64,000 bases of DNA, taken from assembly GCA_003155655.1 (NCBI GenBank), contig PMDS01000099.1, forward strand, positions 1-64,000. The letters are read 5' to 3'. The notes below the pieces were generated by a model, which worked only from the letters and a program-made list of their open reading frames with translations, was not told the origin of the DNA and did not search any database. This document shows, piece by piece, positions 32,667 through 42,147 of the stretch. Numbering within the stretch: the first letter of the stretch is position 1; each line of letters begins with the position of its first letter. Position numbers and translations under genes: made by a program. Origin of the DNA: Melioribacter sp. Its GTDB lineage: Bacteria; Bacteroidota; Ignavibacteria; Ignavibacteriales; Melioribacteraceae.

Positions 32667-33014
32667 CTATTTAAGATTTTTATCTTTGATACGCGCAGCC
32701 TTACCGGAAAGTTCTCTCAGGTAGAATAATTTTGCTCTTCTAACCTTACCTTCGCGGACCATTTCAATTTTAGCCAGTTTGGGTGAACTGTATGAGAAAA
32801 TTCTTTCGACACCAACGCCGCTTGCAATTTTGCGTACTGTAAAAGTTTTATTTAAACCAGTTCCTCTTATGCTTATTACGTCTCCTTCAAAAGGCTGGAT
32901 TCTTTCTTTATCACCTTCAATAACTCTAACATGCACTCTAATGTGATCGCCTGTTTTAAATGCAGGGAAATCCGTGCGTAATTGATCGTCAGTGAATTCT
33001 TTTAGCTTGTCCAT
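32667..33014 (-). CDS. rplS: 50S ribosomal protein L19
   Basis: 115-residue ribosomal protein at the 30S/50S interface. It has the normal length and signatures: [60 protein letters not shown] and a C-terminal [20 protein letters not shown]. It is the last gene of the rpsP-khpA-rimM-trmD-rplS group, 5 bp from trmD, and is followed by a terminator. Confidence 0.98.
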   Translation of the reverse strand: MDKLKEFTDDQLRTDFPAFKTGDHIRVHVRVIEGDKERIQPFEGDVISIRGTGLNKTFTVRKIASGVGVERIFSYSSPKLAKIEMVREGKVRRAKLFYLRELSGKAARIKDKNLK

Positions 33015-33019
33015 TTCTG

Positions 33020-33703
33020 TTACTCCATACTATTTATTTTTTTCCAATGTTCAGTTAAAATCTTGGATTGTTCTTCTTTCCATTCTTTAATTTTTTTTTC
33101 ATGTCCTGAAAGTAAAATTTCCGGTACTTCCATTCCCTTGTATTCTGCCGGACGGGTGTAGTAAGGTGCTTCAATTATTTCACCATCCATTAATGAATCA
33201 TTCAATGCAGATTCACTGTCATTCAGAACACCGGGTATTAATCTAACAATTGAATCAATTATTGCAAGGGCAACAATTTCTCCACCGGTCAATACATATC
33301 CGCCGATCGATATTTCATCAGTTGCAAATTTCTGCCGGACTCTATCATCAACACCCTTATAATGCCCTGCAATAATTAATAAATTTTCAACGAGAGAAAA
33401 ATCATTTGCCATCTTCTGATCATAAATTTTCCCACCAGGAGTGGGAAAAATAACATGATCGTATTTTCTCTCATTTAAAAGTATTTCAATACATTCAAAG
33501 AACGGTTCAGGTTTCAAAAGCATTCCCGGTCCGCCGCCAAACGGCTTATCATCAATTAGTTTATGTTTATCATGAGCATAATCTCTAAGATTATGCACAA
33601 CAATTTCAACTTTATTTCGTTCCCGGGCTCTCTTTAGTATGCTTGTGTTAAGCGGACTAATAAGAGAATCCGGTACTGCAGAGATGACATCAATTCTCAT
33701 CAT
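33020..33703 (-). CDS. trmD: tRNA (guanine-37-N1)-methyltransferase
   Basis: Methylates G37 of tRNAs with a G at position 36, using SAM bound in a trefoil knot. 227 residues, usual length. Seen: [40 protein letters not shown], the knot segment [15 protein letters not shown] and [20 protein letters not shown]. Its ATG lies 14 bp within the end of rimM, giving translational coupling. It is part of the standard ribosome-maturation operon. Confidence 0.97.
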   Translation of the reverse strand: MMRIDVISAVPDSLISPLNTSILKRARERNKVEIVVHNLRDYAHDKHKLIDDKPFGGGPGMLLKPEPFFECIEILLNERKYDHVIFPTPGGKIYDQKMANDFSLVENLLIIAGHYKGVDDRVRQKFATDEISIGGYVLTGGEIVALAIIDSIVRLIPGVLNDSESALNDSLMDGEIIEAPYYTRPAEYKGMEVPEILLSGHEKKIKEWKEEQSKILTEHWKKINSME

Positions 33704-34208
33704 CGTAAAGTAGATCGCAGCCTGGAACTAATTCCAATCTTTTTAAGGCAACATCAAAATCTTTTATAAAATCCTTAACAGCCGGAATCAAAATTCTTTT
33801 TCCTTTTTCGTCTTGAACAACAAAAACATCATTAGCCGGAAGTACTAAAACATCAATTATAGAACCAAGAGAAGTAGATTCCGAAAAAACTTTACTTCCG
33901 ATTAAATCATGAATAAAGAAAGTATCCTTAGAAAGTTTAACAGAATGATCATTATCAACATAAACTTTTTTCCCAATAAGTTGTAGAACTTCCTCACCAG
34001 AATCGAATCCTTTTAACTTAATGGTAATTCTGTTTTTAACTTCCTGCACACCCTCAATGAAAAACTCTTTTCTAGAACCGAATATTTCAATAATAACAGA
34101 CTTAAGTTCAAAAAACCTATTATCGAAATCGGAAAAAGAATCAATAAACACAAACCCATTTGAGCCATGAACAGCTTTAATTTCAGCAATTAAAAATAAA
34201 TCATCCAC
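33690..34208 (-). CDS. rimM: Ribosome maturation factor RimM
   Basis: Helps fold the 3' domain of 16S rRNA by binding S19. 172 residues with the usual two parts. The N-terminal beta-barrel starts IAEIKAVHGSNGFVFIDSF, and the C-terminal PRC-barrel includes HDLIGSKVFSESTSLGSIID and LIPAVKDFIKDFDVALKRLE. The usual start GRIxxxHGxxG is diverged but recognisable. It overlaps trmD by 14 bp and follows khpA by 12 bp. Confidence 0.92.
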   Translation of the reverse strand: MDDLFLIAEIKAVHGSNGFVFIDSFSDFDNRFFELKSVIIEIFGSRKEFFIEGVQEVKNRITIKLKGFDSGEEVLQLIGKKVYVDNDHSVKLSKDTFFIHDLIGSKVFSESTSLGSIIDVLVLPANDVFVVQDEKGKRILIPAVKDFIKDFDVALKRLELVPGCDLLYDDEN

Positions 34209-34220
34209 GGCTTAAATTAA

Positions 34221-34454
34221 TTAATCCAATATTTTAAGTACGGCACGTTTACCATCTTTAGCAGCAATAGCAGAAAGCAAAGTTCTCATAGCCTGAGCAG
34301 TTTTGCCTTGTCTACCAATAACTTTTCCAACATCGTCTGCGCCAACTTTTAAAGTCAGCTCAACAGTTTTTTCATCAGGAGTGTTTTCATCCAGATTAAC
34401 ACTATCCGGAGCATCAACTAGGTGCTTGGCGATAAATTCAATAAATTCCTTCAT
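34221..34454 (-). CDS. khpA: KH-domain RNA-binding protein
   Basis: 77-residue single KH domain with the RNA-gripping GxxG loop in VGKVIGRQGKTAQAMRTLL. The N-terminal helix EFIEFIAKHLVDAPDSV is normal for this family (YlqC/KhpA). It probably binds structured RNA and, in other bacteria, pairs with KhpB/Jag. It sits between rpsP and rimM as in many genomes. The start follows from a plain ATG with GGTAC-type purines upstream. Confidence 0.95.
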   Translation of the reverse strand: MKEFIEFIAKHLVDAPDSVNLDENTPDEKTVELTLKVGADDVGKVIGRQGKTAQAMRTLLSAIAAKDGKRAVLKILD

Positions 34455-34525
34455 GAGAGTACCTTTAAGTTAGATTAACTACCAGGGTACTTAACTGTTC
34501 CCGCCCATTCCACATTGGAATAAAG

Positions 34526-34966
34526 CTACTCGGAAGCAGTACCCTTTGCTTCCGCTTCACCATCAATTTTATCTTGTTTATCAACAGATAATTTTTTTGC
34601 TTTTGCTTTTTCAGATTTCTTTTTTAATGAAGCTTCCAAACTAGCTTCTTTAAGTTTCTTCCACTCATCAAGTTTCAAAGTAATCTGCTCATCATTCAAG
34701 CCTTGTTTTGTCAATTCTCTTTTTAAAATAATTCCCTGCTGGCTTAAAAGATTTTTAACAGTATCTGTAGGTTGAGCGCCAACTCCAAGCCAATACATGG
34801 CCCTAGCTTCTTTAATTTCCACAGTAGCCGGATCAGTTTTAGGATTATAAAGACCAATTGCTTCAATAAATTTACCATCTCTTGGTGAACGTGAATCTGC
34901 AGCCACAACTTTGTAAATAGGCTGTTTCTTTTTTCCCATTCTTCTCAGTCTTAACTTAACTGCCAA
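34526..34966 (-). CDS. rpsP: 30S ribosomal protein S16 with long C-terminal tail
   Basis: S16 supports assembly of the 30S body. Residues 1-80 are normal ([54 protein letters not shown]). Residues about 85-146 are a highly charged Lys/Glu/Ala tail, about 60 residues longer than the E. coli protein. Such tails are common in Bacteroidota and may be disordered. It follows ffh by 46 bp and begins the khpA-rimM-trmD-rplS group. Confidence 0.97.
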   Translation of the reverse strand: MAVKLRLRRMGKKKQPIYKVVAADSRSPRDGKFIEAIGLYNPKTDPATVEIKEARAMYWLGVGAQPTDTVKNLLSQQGIILKRELTKQGLNDEQITLKLDEWKKLKEASLEASLKKKSEKAKAKKLSVDKQDKIDGEAEAKGTASE

Positions 34967-35012
34967 TTTGTTACTCCTTATAGATTTTATTTTATACTAT
35001 TTTTTTTATTAA

Positions 35013-36347
35013 TTAAACCCGTCTGCCGCCTGGCAAACCGGGTAACGAAAATTTTCCTGAATTTTTATTCATCATTTTTATCATTTGCTGCATCTGTTCA
35101 AACTGTTTTAATAATCTATTAACGTTTTGAATAGAATTTCCGCTCCCTAAAGCAATTCTTTTTCTTCTGCTTCCATTCAATATTTTAGGATTCCCTCTTT
35201 CCTGTATTGTCATAGATTGAATAACTGATTCAGCCCTTATAAGCTGCTTATCATCAATATCAGCTTCTTTAATCTGAGAACCAATACCGGGCATCATTCC
35301 AAGCAAACTTTTCAACGAACCCATTTTTTTAATCATCTTAATCTGCTTTAAAAAATCATCAAAGTCGAACTTATTCTCTCTAAATTTCTTCTCAAGGTCA
35401 TCAGCTTCTTTTTCATCAAACTGTTCCTGAGCCTTTTCAACAAGTGAAATAACATCGCCTTTACCAAGAATCCTTGAAGCCATTCTATCCGGGTGAAATA
35501 TTTCAATTGAATCCAGTTTTTCACCCAGGCTTACAAATTTCACAGGTTTATCAACAACAGCGCGAACAGAAAGAACACATCCGCCTCGTGAATCACCATC
35601 AAGTTTAGTAAGAACAACACCATCAAATTCAACTTTTTCGTGAAATGCTTTAGCAGAATTAACAGCGTCCTGCCCTGTCATAGAATCCATCACAAATAAA
35701 GTTTCTGTAGGATTAACCCTTTCCTTTATTTGTGCGGCTTCAGTCATCATTTCATCATCAACATGCAAACGCCCCGCTGTATCAATAATGACAGTATTAA
35801 GGCTATTTTCTTTTGCATAGCTTAATGATTGGAAAGCTATTTTTACCGGATCCTTGCTATCATCAATTGAAAAAACCGGAACCTGGATTTGTTCACCTAA
35901 AATCTTCAATTGTTTAATAGCTGCAGGACGGTAAACATCTGCAGCAACTAAAAGAACATTTCTTTTTTTATCTTTAAGATATTTTGCAAGTTTGGCACCA
36001 AAAGTAGTTTTTCCGCAGCCTTGAAGTCCGATCAACATAATTACAGAAATACCGGATGCGTTTAAAGTAATTTCAGACCCACTTCTACCTAATAAAACCG
36101 TCAGCTCATCAAAAATAATTTTTGTTATAAGCTGGCCCGGCGTTACTGAGGTTAAAACTTCCTTACCAAGTGCTTTTTCCTTAACATCGTCAATAAATTT
36201 CTTAGCGACTTTGTAATTTACATCAGCATCTAAAAGAACACGGCGGATATCTCTTAGTGCATCCGAAATATTCGCTTCTGTTAATCTGCCCTGCCCGGTA
36301 ATTTTTTTTAATGCCCGTTCAATTTTTTCGGTCAAGTCTTCGAGCAT
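35013..36347 (-). CDS. ffh: Signal recognition particle protein
   Basis: GTPase that, with 4.5S RNA, takes ribosomes making membrane proteins to FtsY. 444 residues. N domain (about 1-85), G domain with P-loop LIGLQGCGKTTFGAKLAKYL, G3 region IIDTAGRLHVDDEM and TKLDGDSRGG. The Met-rich M domain (about 300-440) ends in the LPGLPGGRRV tail. It starts 58 bp downstream of the atpG stop and may be read through from the atp genes. A TATTTTTG motif near 36392 could be a -7 box. Confidence 0.97.
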   Translation of the reverse strand: MLEDLTEKIERALKKITGQGRLTEANISDALRDIRRVLLDADVNYKVAKKFIDDVKEKALGKEVLTSVTPGQLITKIIFDELTVLLGRSGSEITLNASGISVIMLIGLQGCGKTTFGAKLAKYLKDKKRNVLLVAADVYRPAAIKQLKILGEQIQVPVFSIDDSKDPVKIAFQSLSYAKENSLNTVIIDTAGRLHVDDEMMTEAAQIKERVNPTETLFVMDSMTGQDAVNSAKAFHEKVEFDGVVLTKLDGDSRGGCVLSVRAVVDKPVKFVSLGEKLDSIEIFHPDRMASRILGKGDVISLVEKAQEQFDEKEADDLEKKFRENKFDFDDFLKQIKMIKKMGSLKSLLGMMPGIGSQIKEADIDDKQLIRAESVIQSMTIQERGNPKILNGSRRKRIALGSGNSIQNVNRLLKQFEQMQQMIKMMNKNSGKFSLPGLPGGRRV

Positions 36348-36405
36348 TCTATACCAACCCTAATTAAAGATAACAAAAATGACATTCATTTCAAAAATAA
36401 AGTGT

Positions 36406-37287
36406 TTAAGATTCTTGAAGAGCATTTGCTCCGGAGACGATCTCTAAAATCTCCTTAGTTATGGAAGCCTGGCGCGCCTTATTATAAGTAAGGTTCAAAC
36501 TACGAATTAACTCTTTCGCGTTCTCGGTTGCCATATCCATTGCACTCATTCTGGCTCCTAATTCTGCAGCATATGAATCCAACAATGAAGTCCACATTTT
36601 CGAATTCAAATTTTTCGGCAAAAGGGCATTTATAATTTCTATTTTGCCGGGCTCATAAATATAATCAACATTGTTGAGCGAATTATTATTATCATCAGAT
36701 TGTTTAATAGGCAGCAGCTGCTCAACAACATTCTTCTGCTGAATGACCGACTTAAATTCATTAAACACAATCAAAACTTTGTCAATTTCACCGGCAACGT
36801 ATTTGCCTGTAAGTTCTTTAACCAGTCCAGAAGCAAACTCAAATCTTAATTGGGAAAAAATTCCTGGATAGGATCCAACAACATTGTAATTTTTTTTGGT
36901 AAAGTAATCATTCCCCTTCTTTCCAACGCAATAAAAAACTAAATTTCCGGAATTATTATAGGAAGAAAATTCGTTATTTGCCAGTTCTTCAGCTTTACGA
37001 ATTATGTTTATATTAAAGCCACCGCATAAACCACGATCTGAAGTAACAACTACAATTGCAATTCTATGTACTTCTCTCTCGGCAATAAGCGGATTATTAA
37101 AGCTTTTTTCAACACTTAGTAAATGCTGAAGCATCTCGGCATTTTTTTTGATATAAGGTTTAGCATTAACAATATTTTCCTGAGCCCTGCGTAACCTTGC
37201 AGCAGCAACCATCTTCATTGCCTTAGTAATCTGCTGGGTACTTTTTACTCCCTTTATTCTTCCTTTAATATCGCGCAGTGTAGCCAT
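36406..37287 (-). CDS. atpG: ATP synthase gamma subunit
   Basis: Central stalk that turns inside the F1 ring. 293 residues. Conserved ends are seen: N-terminal TLRDIKGRIKGVKSTQQITK and the C-terminal helix RMSAMDMATENAKELIRSLN with LTYNKARQASITKEILEIVS. The central VVVTSDRGLCGGFN is intact. It is 10 bp downstream of atpA. The usual next genes (atpD, atpC) are absent here; ffh follows. This split of beta and epsilon from the rest is known in Bacteroidota and Chlorobi. Confidence 0.97.
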   Translation of the reverse strand: MATLRDIKGRIKGVKSTQQITKAMKMVAAARLRRAQENIVNAKPYIKKNAEMLQHLLSVEKSFNNPLIAEREVHRIAIVVVTSDRGLCGGFNINIIRKAEELANNEFSSYNNSGNLVFYCVGKKGNDYFTKKNYNVVGSYPGIFSQLRFEFASGLVKELTGKYVAGEIDKVLIVFNEFKSVIQQKNVVEQLLPIKQSDDNNNSLNNVDYIYEPGKIEIINALLPKNLNSKMWTSLLDSYAAELGARMSAMDMATENAKELIRSLNLTYNKARQASITKEILEIVSGANALQES

Positions 37288-37297
37288 ATGTTAAAAA

Positions 37298-38845
37298 TTA
37301 ACTCTTTTTAAATTTTCCAATAAATTCGTCAACTGCTTTTTTTATCATTTGAACTGTATCATCTTCTAAGGTTTTTGAAACTTTTATATTCTCTAATATC
37401 TGTGGATATTTCAAATCTACATACTCAAGAAATTCTTTTTCAAATCTTTTTACATCCTTAACTTCAATTGATTCAAAATAATTATTTGTTCCAATAAAAA
37501 CGCTAAGTACCTGATTTTCAACCGGGGAAGGAGCGTACTGTCCTTGTTTCAATAATTCAACAAGCCGGGCACCTTTAGCAAGCGTACTCAAAGTGGCTTT
37601 ATCAAGATCGGAACCAAATTTTGCAAAAGCTTCAAGTTCACGGTACTGAGCCAGATCCAATTTTAAGGAGCCGGCAACTTTTTTCATAGCTTTTATTTGA
37701 GCATTACCACCAACGCGCGATACCGAAATACCAACATTGATGGCCGGGCGGACACCGGAATTGAATAAATTTGGTTCAAGGTAAATTTGACCATCTGTAA
37801 TAGAAATTACATTAGTAGGAATATAAGCAGAAACGTCCCCTTGTTGAGTTTCGATAATTGGAAGAGCAGTTAAACTTCCTCCGCCAAGCTCATCACTCAA
37901 TTTTGACGCCCTCTCTAACAAACGTGAATGCAAATAAAATACATCTCCTGGGTATGCTTCTCGTCCTGGAGGTCTTCTCAACAATAACGATAATTCTCTA
38001 TATGCAACCGCTTGTTTAGAAAGATCATCATAAATTACCAGGGCATGTTTACCATTATCTCTGAAAAATTCTCCAAGAGTTGAACCGGAATAAGGAGCAA
38101 TATATTGCAATGGTGCCGGAGTAGAAGCCGGTGCAGCAACCACAGTTGTATATTCCATGGCACCTGCCTCTTCAAGTTTTGCTACAACCTGAGCTATTGT
38201 GGAATTTTTCTGTCCAATAGCAACATAAACACAGTAAACAGGATTAACGCCATATTTTTTTGCTTCTTCAGTATGTGTATATTTTTGATTGATAATAGCG
38301 TCAATTGCCACTGCAGTTTTACCAGTCTGCCGATCGCCAATAATTAATTCTCTTTGACCGCGTCCAATTGGTATCATTGCATCTATTGCAGTAATACCGG
38401 TTTGTAATGGTTCTTTAACCGGTTGACGCTGGATAACTCCTAATGCTTTTCTTTCAATTGGCATATACTTATCAAATTGTACTGTTCCTTTACCATCAAC
38501 CGGTTCTCCAAGCGGATTTACAACTCTGCCTAAAAGTTTTTCACCAACAGGAAATGAAGCAACTCTGCTTGTTCTTTTGACAGTATCACCTTCTTTAATA
38601 AGGCTGCTTTCACCAAACAGAACGCATCCAACAGAATCTTCATCAAGATTAAGAACCATACCAGTAACGTTATTAGGAAATTCAACAAGTTCGCTTGCCA
38701 TAACTTTGGACAATCCATAGACACGTGCAATACCATCACCAACCTGTAAAACTGTTCCAACTTCATAAATGTCAGTTTCATTTTCAAAACCAGCAAGTTG
38801 TTTTCTCAATATTGCAGACACTTCATCGGGTCTTATTTCGGCCAT
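37298..38845 (-). CDS. atpA: ATP synthase alpha subunit
   Basis: Non-catalytic nucleotide-binding subunit of F1. I chose the ATG at 38845 because GGAG lies 9 bases upstream and the protein then opens [17 protein letters not shown]. Earlier in-frame ATG and TTG codons add only a few residues. About 515 residues. P-loop [18 protein letters not shown], then [40 protein letters not shown] and the Arg-finger region [19 protein letters not shown]. It lies between atpH and atpG. Confidence 0.98.
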   Translation of the reverse strand: MAEIRPDEVSAILRKQLAGFENETDIYEVGTVLQVGDGIARVYGLSKVMASELVEFPNNVTGMVLNLDEDSVGCVLFGESSLIKEGDTVKRTSRVASFPVGEKLLGRVVNPLGEPVDGKGTVQFDKYMPIERKALGVIQRQPVKEPLQTGITAIDAMIPIGRGQRELIIGDRQTGKTAVAIDAIINQKYTHTEEAKKYGVNPVYCVYVAIGQKNSTIAQVVAKLEEAGAMEYTTVVAAPASTPAPLQYIAPYSGSTLGEFFRDNGKHALVIYDDLSKQAVAYRELSLLLRRPPGREAYPGDVFYLHSRLLERASKLSDELGGGSLTALPIIETQQGDVSAYIPTNVISITDGQIYLEPNLFNSGVRPAINVGISVSRVGGNAQIKAMKKVAGSLKLDLAQYRELEAFAKFGSDLDKATLSTLAKGARLVELLKQGQYAPSPVENQVLSVFIGTNNYFESIEVKDVKRFEKEFLEYVDLKYPQILENIKVSKTLEDDTVQMIKKAVDEFIGKFKKS

Positions 38846-38889
38846 TTTATCCATCTCCAATAGGCTTCCCAGATTAACGGGGAAAAATT

Positions 38890-39447
38890 TTAATTTTTTG
38901 AAATATTAATTTCTTCAGAAAATTTTTTGCGTAATAATCTTAATTGATTTTTTACCGATGCATCATATACTGTATCTTCCAAACGCACAATAAAACCGCC
39001 AATTAAATTTGCATTAATACTATAATCCGCAATAATCGTTTTCTTTGTTTTCTTCTCGAGATCAGCAATCAATTTTTGTTTTAACTTATCATTAAAATCA
39101 ACTGCCGAAATCACTTTTGTTCTAATTACATTATTTTTTTTATCAACAAGGGCAAGAAATTCCTTAAATATTTCAAACAGAATATCCTCCCTGTTCTTTT
39201 CAATTACAAAATTTATAAAGCTCAAAGATTCGGGACTGATCTTTTTAGCAAATATTTTCTCCATCACATTCTTCTTTTCACCCAGCTTAACTACAGGGCT
39301 TTTTAGGACCGCTCTCAATTCTTTTGAAGAACTAAGAGTGTTATAAATTAATTCTGCATCATCGGAGATTTTTTTAACTATCTTCTTATCATCGGCAAGC
39401 TGAATTAATGAATTTGCGTAACGGTATGAAACTCTGAATACACTCAT
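38890..39447 (-). CDS. atpH: ATP synthase delta subunit
   Basis: Connects the top of F1 to the peripheral stalk. 185 residues. N-terminal helical bundle from [20 protein letters not shown]. The C-terminal part shows [20 protein letters not shown] followed by [19 protein letters not shown], the usual closing motif (GG-hydrophobic-xxxD-xxxDxSxxxQL). It begins 2 bp before the atpF stop. The closeness suggests coupling. Confidence 0.94.
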   Translation of the reverse strand: MSVFRVSYRYANSLIQLADDKKIVKKISDDAELIYNTLSSSKELRAVLKSPVVKLGEKKNVMEKIFAKKISPESLSFINFVIEKNREDILFEIFKEFLALVDKKNNVIRTKVISAVDFNDKLKQKLIADLEKKTKKTIIADYSINANLIGGFIVRLEDTVYDASVKNQLRLLRKKFSEEINISKN

Positions 39448-39449
39448 AA

Positions 39450-40001
39450 TTAATTTTTCAGATCATCAAGATATTTGTTCACTAATTTCACCTGTTTATC
39501 TTTATCCAAATTTTCTCTCAGAATTTTTTCAGCAGCGTCAACTGCAATATCAGCAACCTGGTTTTTCAATCTATTAAACGCTTCCGCATTTTTCCTTTCA
39601 ATTTCGGCGGCGGCGTCGGTAATCATTTTCTTAGCCTGCAGCCTGCTTTCCTCAAGAATTTGCGATTTTAATTTTTCAGCTAATTCCCTGCTTTGCTCAA
39701 TAACTTTTTGAGCTTCCTCTTCAGCTTTTGAAATGTTGGCCTTATTATCAGCAATTAATTTTTCAGTATCTTTCTGGGTTTTATCAGCTTTTTCTAAAGA
39801 TTCTTTAATAAAATTTTCTCTTTCACTTAAGGAATTAAGAATTGGCTTCCATGCAAATCTTTTTAAGATTAATAAAAGGATAATGAATGTTACAACAGTC
39901 CAGATAATCAAACCAGGATTAACATCTAAAGGACTGCCGCCGCCTTCTTCACCGCCTGAAAAAACAAACATCAATAAAAAACTAATCATTTTCATTTCCA
40001 T
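39450..40001 (-). CDS. atpF: ATP synthase b subunit
   Basis: Peripheral stalk of F0. 183 residues. A short N-terminal hydrophobic lead and a Gly-rich GGEEGGGSPLDVNPG precede the single membrane span (LIIWTVVTFIILLLILKRFA). A long charged helix follows (WKPILNSLSEREN, then KADKTQKDTEKLIADNKANI). Three near in-frame ATGs exist at 40001, 39995 and 39989. The exact start is not settled. The hydrophobic lead before the usual span is typical of the group and may be a signal-like extension. Confidence 0.95.
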   Translation of the reverse strand: MEMKMISFLLMFVFSGGEEGGGSPLDVNPGLIIWTVVTFIILLLILKRFAWKPILNSLSERENFIKESLEKADKTQKDTEKLIADNKANISKAEEEAQKVIEQSRELAEKLKSQILEESRLQAKKMITDAAAEIERKNAEAFNRLKNQVADIAVDAAEKILRENLDKDKQVKLVNKYLDDLKN

Positions 40002-40038
40002 ACTTTTAGAGAAAAAGAAATTCTTATTTTTTAATTAT

Positions 40039-40260
40039 TTAAGCCTTAAGAGCTAAAAGAATACAGATAACCAATGCAAAAAGAGAAATACTTTCAATAA
40101 GAGCTGCAGCAATAATCATAGAAGTTCTAATATCACCTGCTGCTTCCGGTTGACGTCCGCTAGCTTCCATAGCTGAGCTTGCCAATTTTCCGATACCAAA
40201 TGCACCGCCAATAACTGTTAGTGCTGCGCCAAATCCTGCTGCTAAGTGTGCAAAGTCCAT
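40039..40260 (-). CDS. atpE: ATP synthase c subunit
   Basis: 73-residue hairpin that forms the rotor ring. The polar loop is GRQPEAAGDI, and the ion-carrying Glu56 is in ALIESISLFALVI. At the place where sodium-type rings carry Gln (13 residues before the loop Arg) there is Ile23, so proton coupling is likely. Length and Gly-rich first helix (GFGAALTVIGGAFGIGKLAS) are normal. It is between atpB and atpF, as expected. Confidence 0.97.
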   Translation of the reverse strand: MDFAHLAAGFGAALTVIGGAFGIGKLASSAMEASGRQPEAAGDIRTSMIIAAALIESISLFALVICILLALKA

Positions 40261-40291
40261 TTAGATTTTCCTTATATTTTTAATTAATAAA

Positions 40292-41140
40292 TTAATGTTC
40301 TTGATGTACTGCCATCCCAATAAAAAGCGAGGACAGCATTGTAAAAATATATGCTTGAAGTAATGAAAAAAATATTTCCAACAAATAAATAAACAAAGCA
40401 AATGGAATTGATATTGGGACAATAACATAAGTGTGAAGAATGATTATTAATCCAAGCAACGCTAAAATAACAATATGTCCTGCCGTCATATTAGCAAAAA
40501 GACGAATAGCTAAAGCAAATGGTTTTGTAAATAGACCAAGTAATTCCACAACCAGCATTATTGGTAACAGCCAAGTTGGAATTCCGTGCGGGATCAATCC
40601 CTTGAAATATCCAAACGCGCCGTTCTTCATCATACCGCCAATCTGAATTACAAAAAACGAAATTACTGCTAATGTAGCAGTAACAGAAATGTTACTTGTA
40701 GCAGTTGAACCGTAAGGAATCAGCCCAAGAAAATTGCATGTTAATATGAAAAAAAATACTGTTAATAAATACGGAAGAAAAGTTTCAAACCCTTTGCCAA
40801 TTGTTGGTTTTGCAATTTCATCACGTACAAATACAATCAGGATTTCCGACAAGTTAGTAACACCGTGTGGCACCAAAGATTTTCTATAAGATTTTGCCAT
40901 ATAAATAAATGTAACAACAAGAATTAAAAATGCAAGCCACATAAAAATTACATGTTTGGTAAGAGAAATATCCATTCCAAACAAATGAATTTGCGGGAGA
41001 TGAATAACACCAAAAGGACTTAAATCAAGTTCTCTTGCATCAAGAACGTGATGCATTATCCAGCCGGTATCCTGCTTTTTTGATGTTTCAACAACTGCAT
41101 TAGCTGTATCACTTACAGTATTTGGATTGAAAATCCACAT
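40292..41140 (-). CDS. atpB: ATP synthase a subunit
   Basis: Proton channel of F0. 282 residues. An N-terminal, partly polar extension (about 1-55), then five or six spans. Seen are the essential Arg in PFALAIRLFANMTAGHI, then LTCNFLGLIPYGSTATSNIS and the C-terminal LEIFFSLLQAYIFTMLSSLF with the coupled Gln. It starts 10 bp downstream of the small membrane-protein gene at 41151. Confidence 0.97.
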   Translation of the reverse strand: MWIFNPNTVSDTANAVVETSKKQDTGWIMHHVLDARELDLSPFGVIHLPQIHLFGMDISLTKHVIFMWLAFLILVVTFIYMAKSYRKSLVPHGVTNLSEILIVFVRDEIAKPTIGKGFETFLPYLLTVFFFILTCNFLGLIPYGSTATSNISVTATLAVISFFVIQIGGMMKNGAFGYFKGLIPHGIPTWLLPIMLVVELLGLFTKPFALAIRLFANMTAGHIVILALLGLIIILHTYVIVPISIPFALFIYLLEIFFSLLQAYIFTMLSSLFIGMAVHQEH

Positions 41141-41150
41141 GTTTTCTATC

Positions 41151-41531
41151 TTAAGTTTTCCTAGTTTTTAAATTCTTGTTAATAATCATAATTTCAAACA
41201 TTAACAGTAAAATGTACCAAATAAAGAATGTAAATATAAACTCAACTAAGGCAATTTTCAAGAATTTTATGCTTATTAAAACCGAAGCAAGTATTAATAA
41301 TAACCTTACACCCATACCTCCTAAATTGCATATAAGAAATACTTTATTGGATTTTTTAACTGAATACAGGTAAATGAATATAAATGTGAGAAAATTTACA
41401 GAGGAAATTGCAATAGCTACTAAAACAGAAAAACTTACTAACGAAGTGATGATTTTTGTAAAATATAAAATAAAACATACAACAGAAGCTAAAAAAGAGA
41501 TAAATATTGCTTGTATTGCTTTATTTATCAA
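41151..41531 (-). CDS. Small membrane protein, AtpI-like position
   Basis: 126 residues with four hydrophobic spans (about 5-30, 32-52, 65-85, 88-115). The overall layout and place just before atpB fit the AtpI type, which helps build the c ring in other bacteria. Sequence motifs are too thin to be sure. Its start overlaps the preceding 41521 gene by 11 bp, so it is translated with the atp genes. Confidence 0.7.
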   Translation of the reverse strand: MINKAIQAIFISFLASVVCFILYFTKIITSLVSFSVLVAIAISSVNFLTFIFIYLYSVKKSNKVFLICNLGGMGVRLLLILASVLISIKFLKIALVEFIFTFFIWYILLLMFEIMIINKNLKTRKT

Positions 41532-41772
41532 TCTTATTTTTCTCGTTTAATTGCAAAACAGTTTTTATAAAATTATAAATTCCTGCGAACCCTCCTAAGA
41601 AAGAACAAATTAAAATCATTAAAGGCGTAGTATTAAATTTTGCATCCAACCACCGCCCTACAAAAAACATTATTATTACAGTAGCAGCAAGCTGAGTTCC
41701 TAGCCCAAGATAAGGTCCAATGGTATTATAAGAACCGCTTATTCCTTGACCGTTTTTTTTACTTTTGATCAT
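41521..41772 (-). CDS. AtpZ/AtpI-type small membrane protein
   Basis: 83 residues with two spans (about 20-42 and 48-70). It has the family's GPYLGLGTQLAATVIIMFF opening and VGRWLDAKFNTTPLMILICS with GFAGIYNFI. AtpZ-type proteins take part in F0 assembly or magnesium supply. It overlaps bactofilin by 14 bp and the next gene by 11 bp, forming a chain of coupled genes leading into atpB. Confidence 0.85.
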   Translation of the reverse strand: MIKSKKNGQGISGSYNTIGPYLGLGTQLAATVIIMFFVGRWLDAKFNTTPLMILICSFLGGFAGIYNFIKTVLQLNEKNKIDK

Positions 41773-42136
41773 CCTTCTTTTTTTCAGGTAAATTAGAACT
41801 GTTCATATGGCTATTGCCTTCAAAAACGGCACCTTCTTCAATAATTAAATATTTTGTTATGATATCGCCCTTAAGAAAAGATTTGCTTTCCAGTTTTAAT
41901 TTTTCTTGAGCAAGAACTTTACCAAAAATTTTACCGCTCATAGTAATATTTTTCGCTTTGATCTCACCCTTAAGTTCACTCAATTCCCCGGCAGTTAAAT
42001 TTCCATTAATAGAAATATTACCATTCACAATTCCGTCAATCCTTACATTTCCTTCACTAGTAAGATCTCCCAGAATTTTAACTCCACTGCTGATAATACT
42101 CACGTCTTCATCAAGATAATCTTTTCTTTGCGACAT
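41759..42136 (-). CDS. Bactofilin
   Basis: Cytoskeletal polymer protein that shapes the cell or places wall enzymes. 125 residues with the right-handed beta-helix made of short turns: GDLTSEGNVRIDGIVNGNIS, GELKGEIKAKNITMSGKIFG, LKLESKSFLKGDIITKYLII. Disordered tails lie on both sides (C-terminal NSSNLPEKKKDDQK). It lies directly after an M23 wall peptidase gene, a pairing known from many bacteria, and is coupled by a 14-bp overlap to the AtpZ-type gene. Confidence 0.93.
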   Translation of the reverse strand: MSQRKDYLDEDVSIISSGVKILGDLTSEGNVRIDGIVNGNISINGNLTAGELSELKGEIKAKNITMSGKIFGKVLAQEKLKLESKSFLKGDIITKYLIIEEGAVFEGNSHMNSSNLPEKKKDDQK

Positions 42137-42147
42137 TTATATTTCTC

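Noticed and set aside
40039-40260. Sodium-coupled c ring
   Set aside because: The Gln needed for sodium binding is replaced by Ile23. Only Glu56-Ser57 match, which is also found in proton rings.
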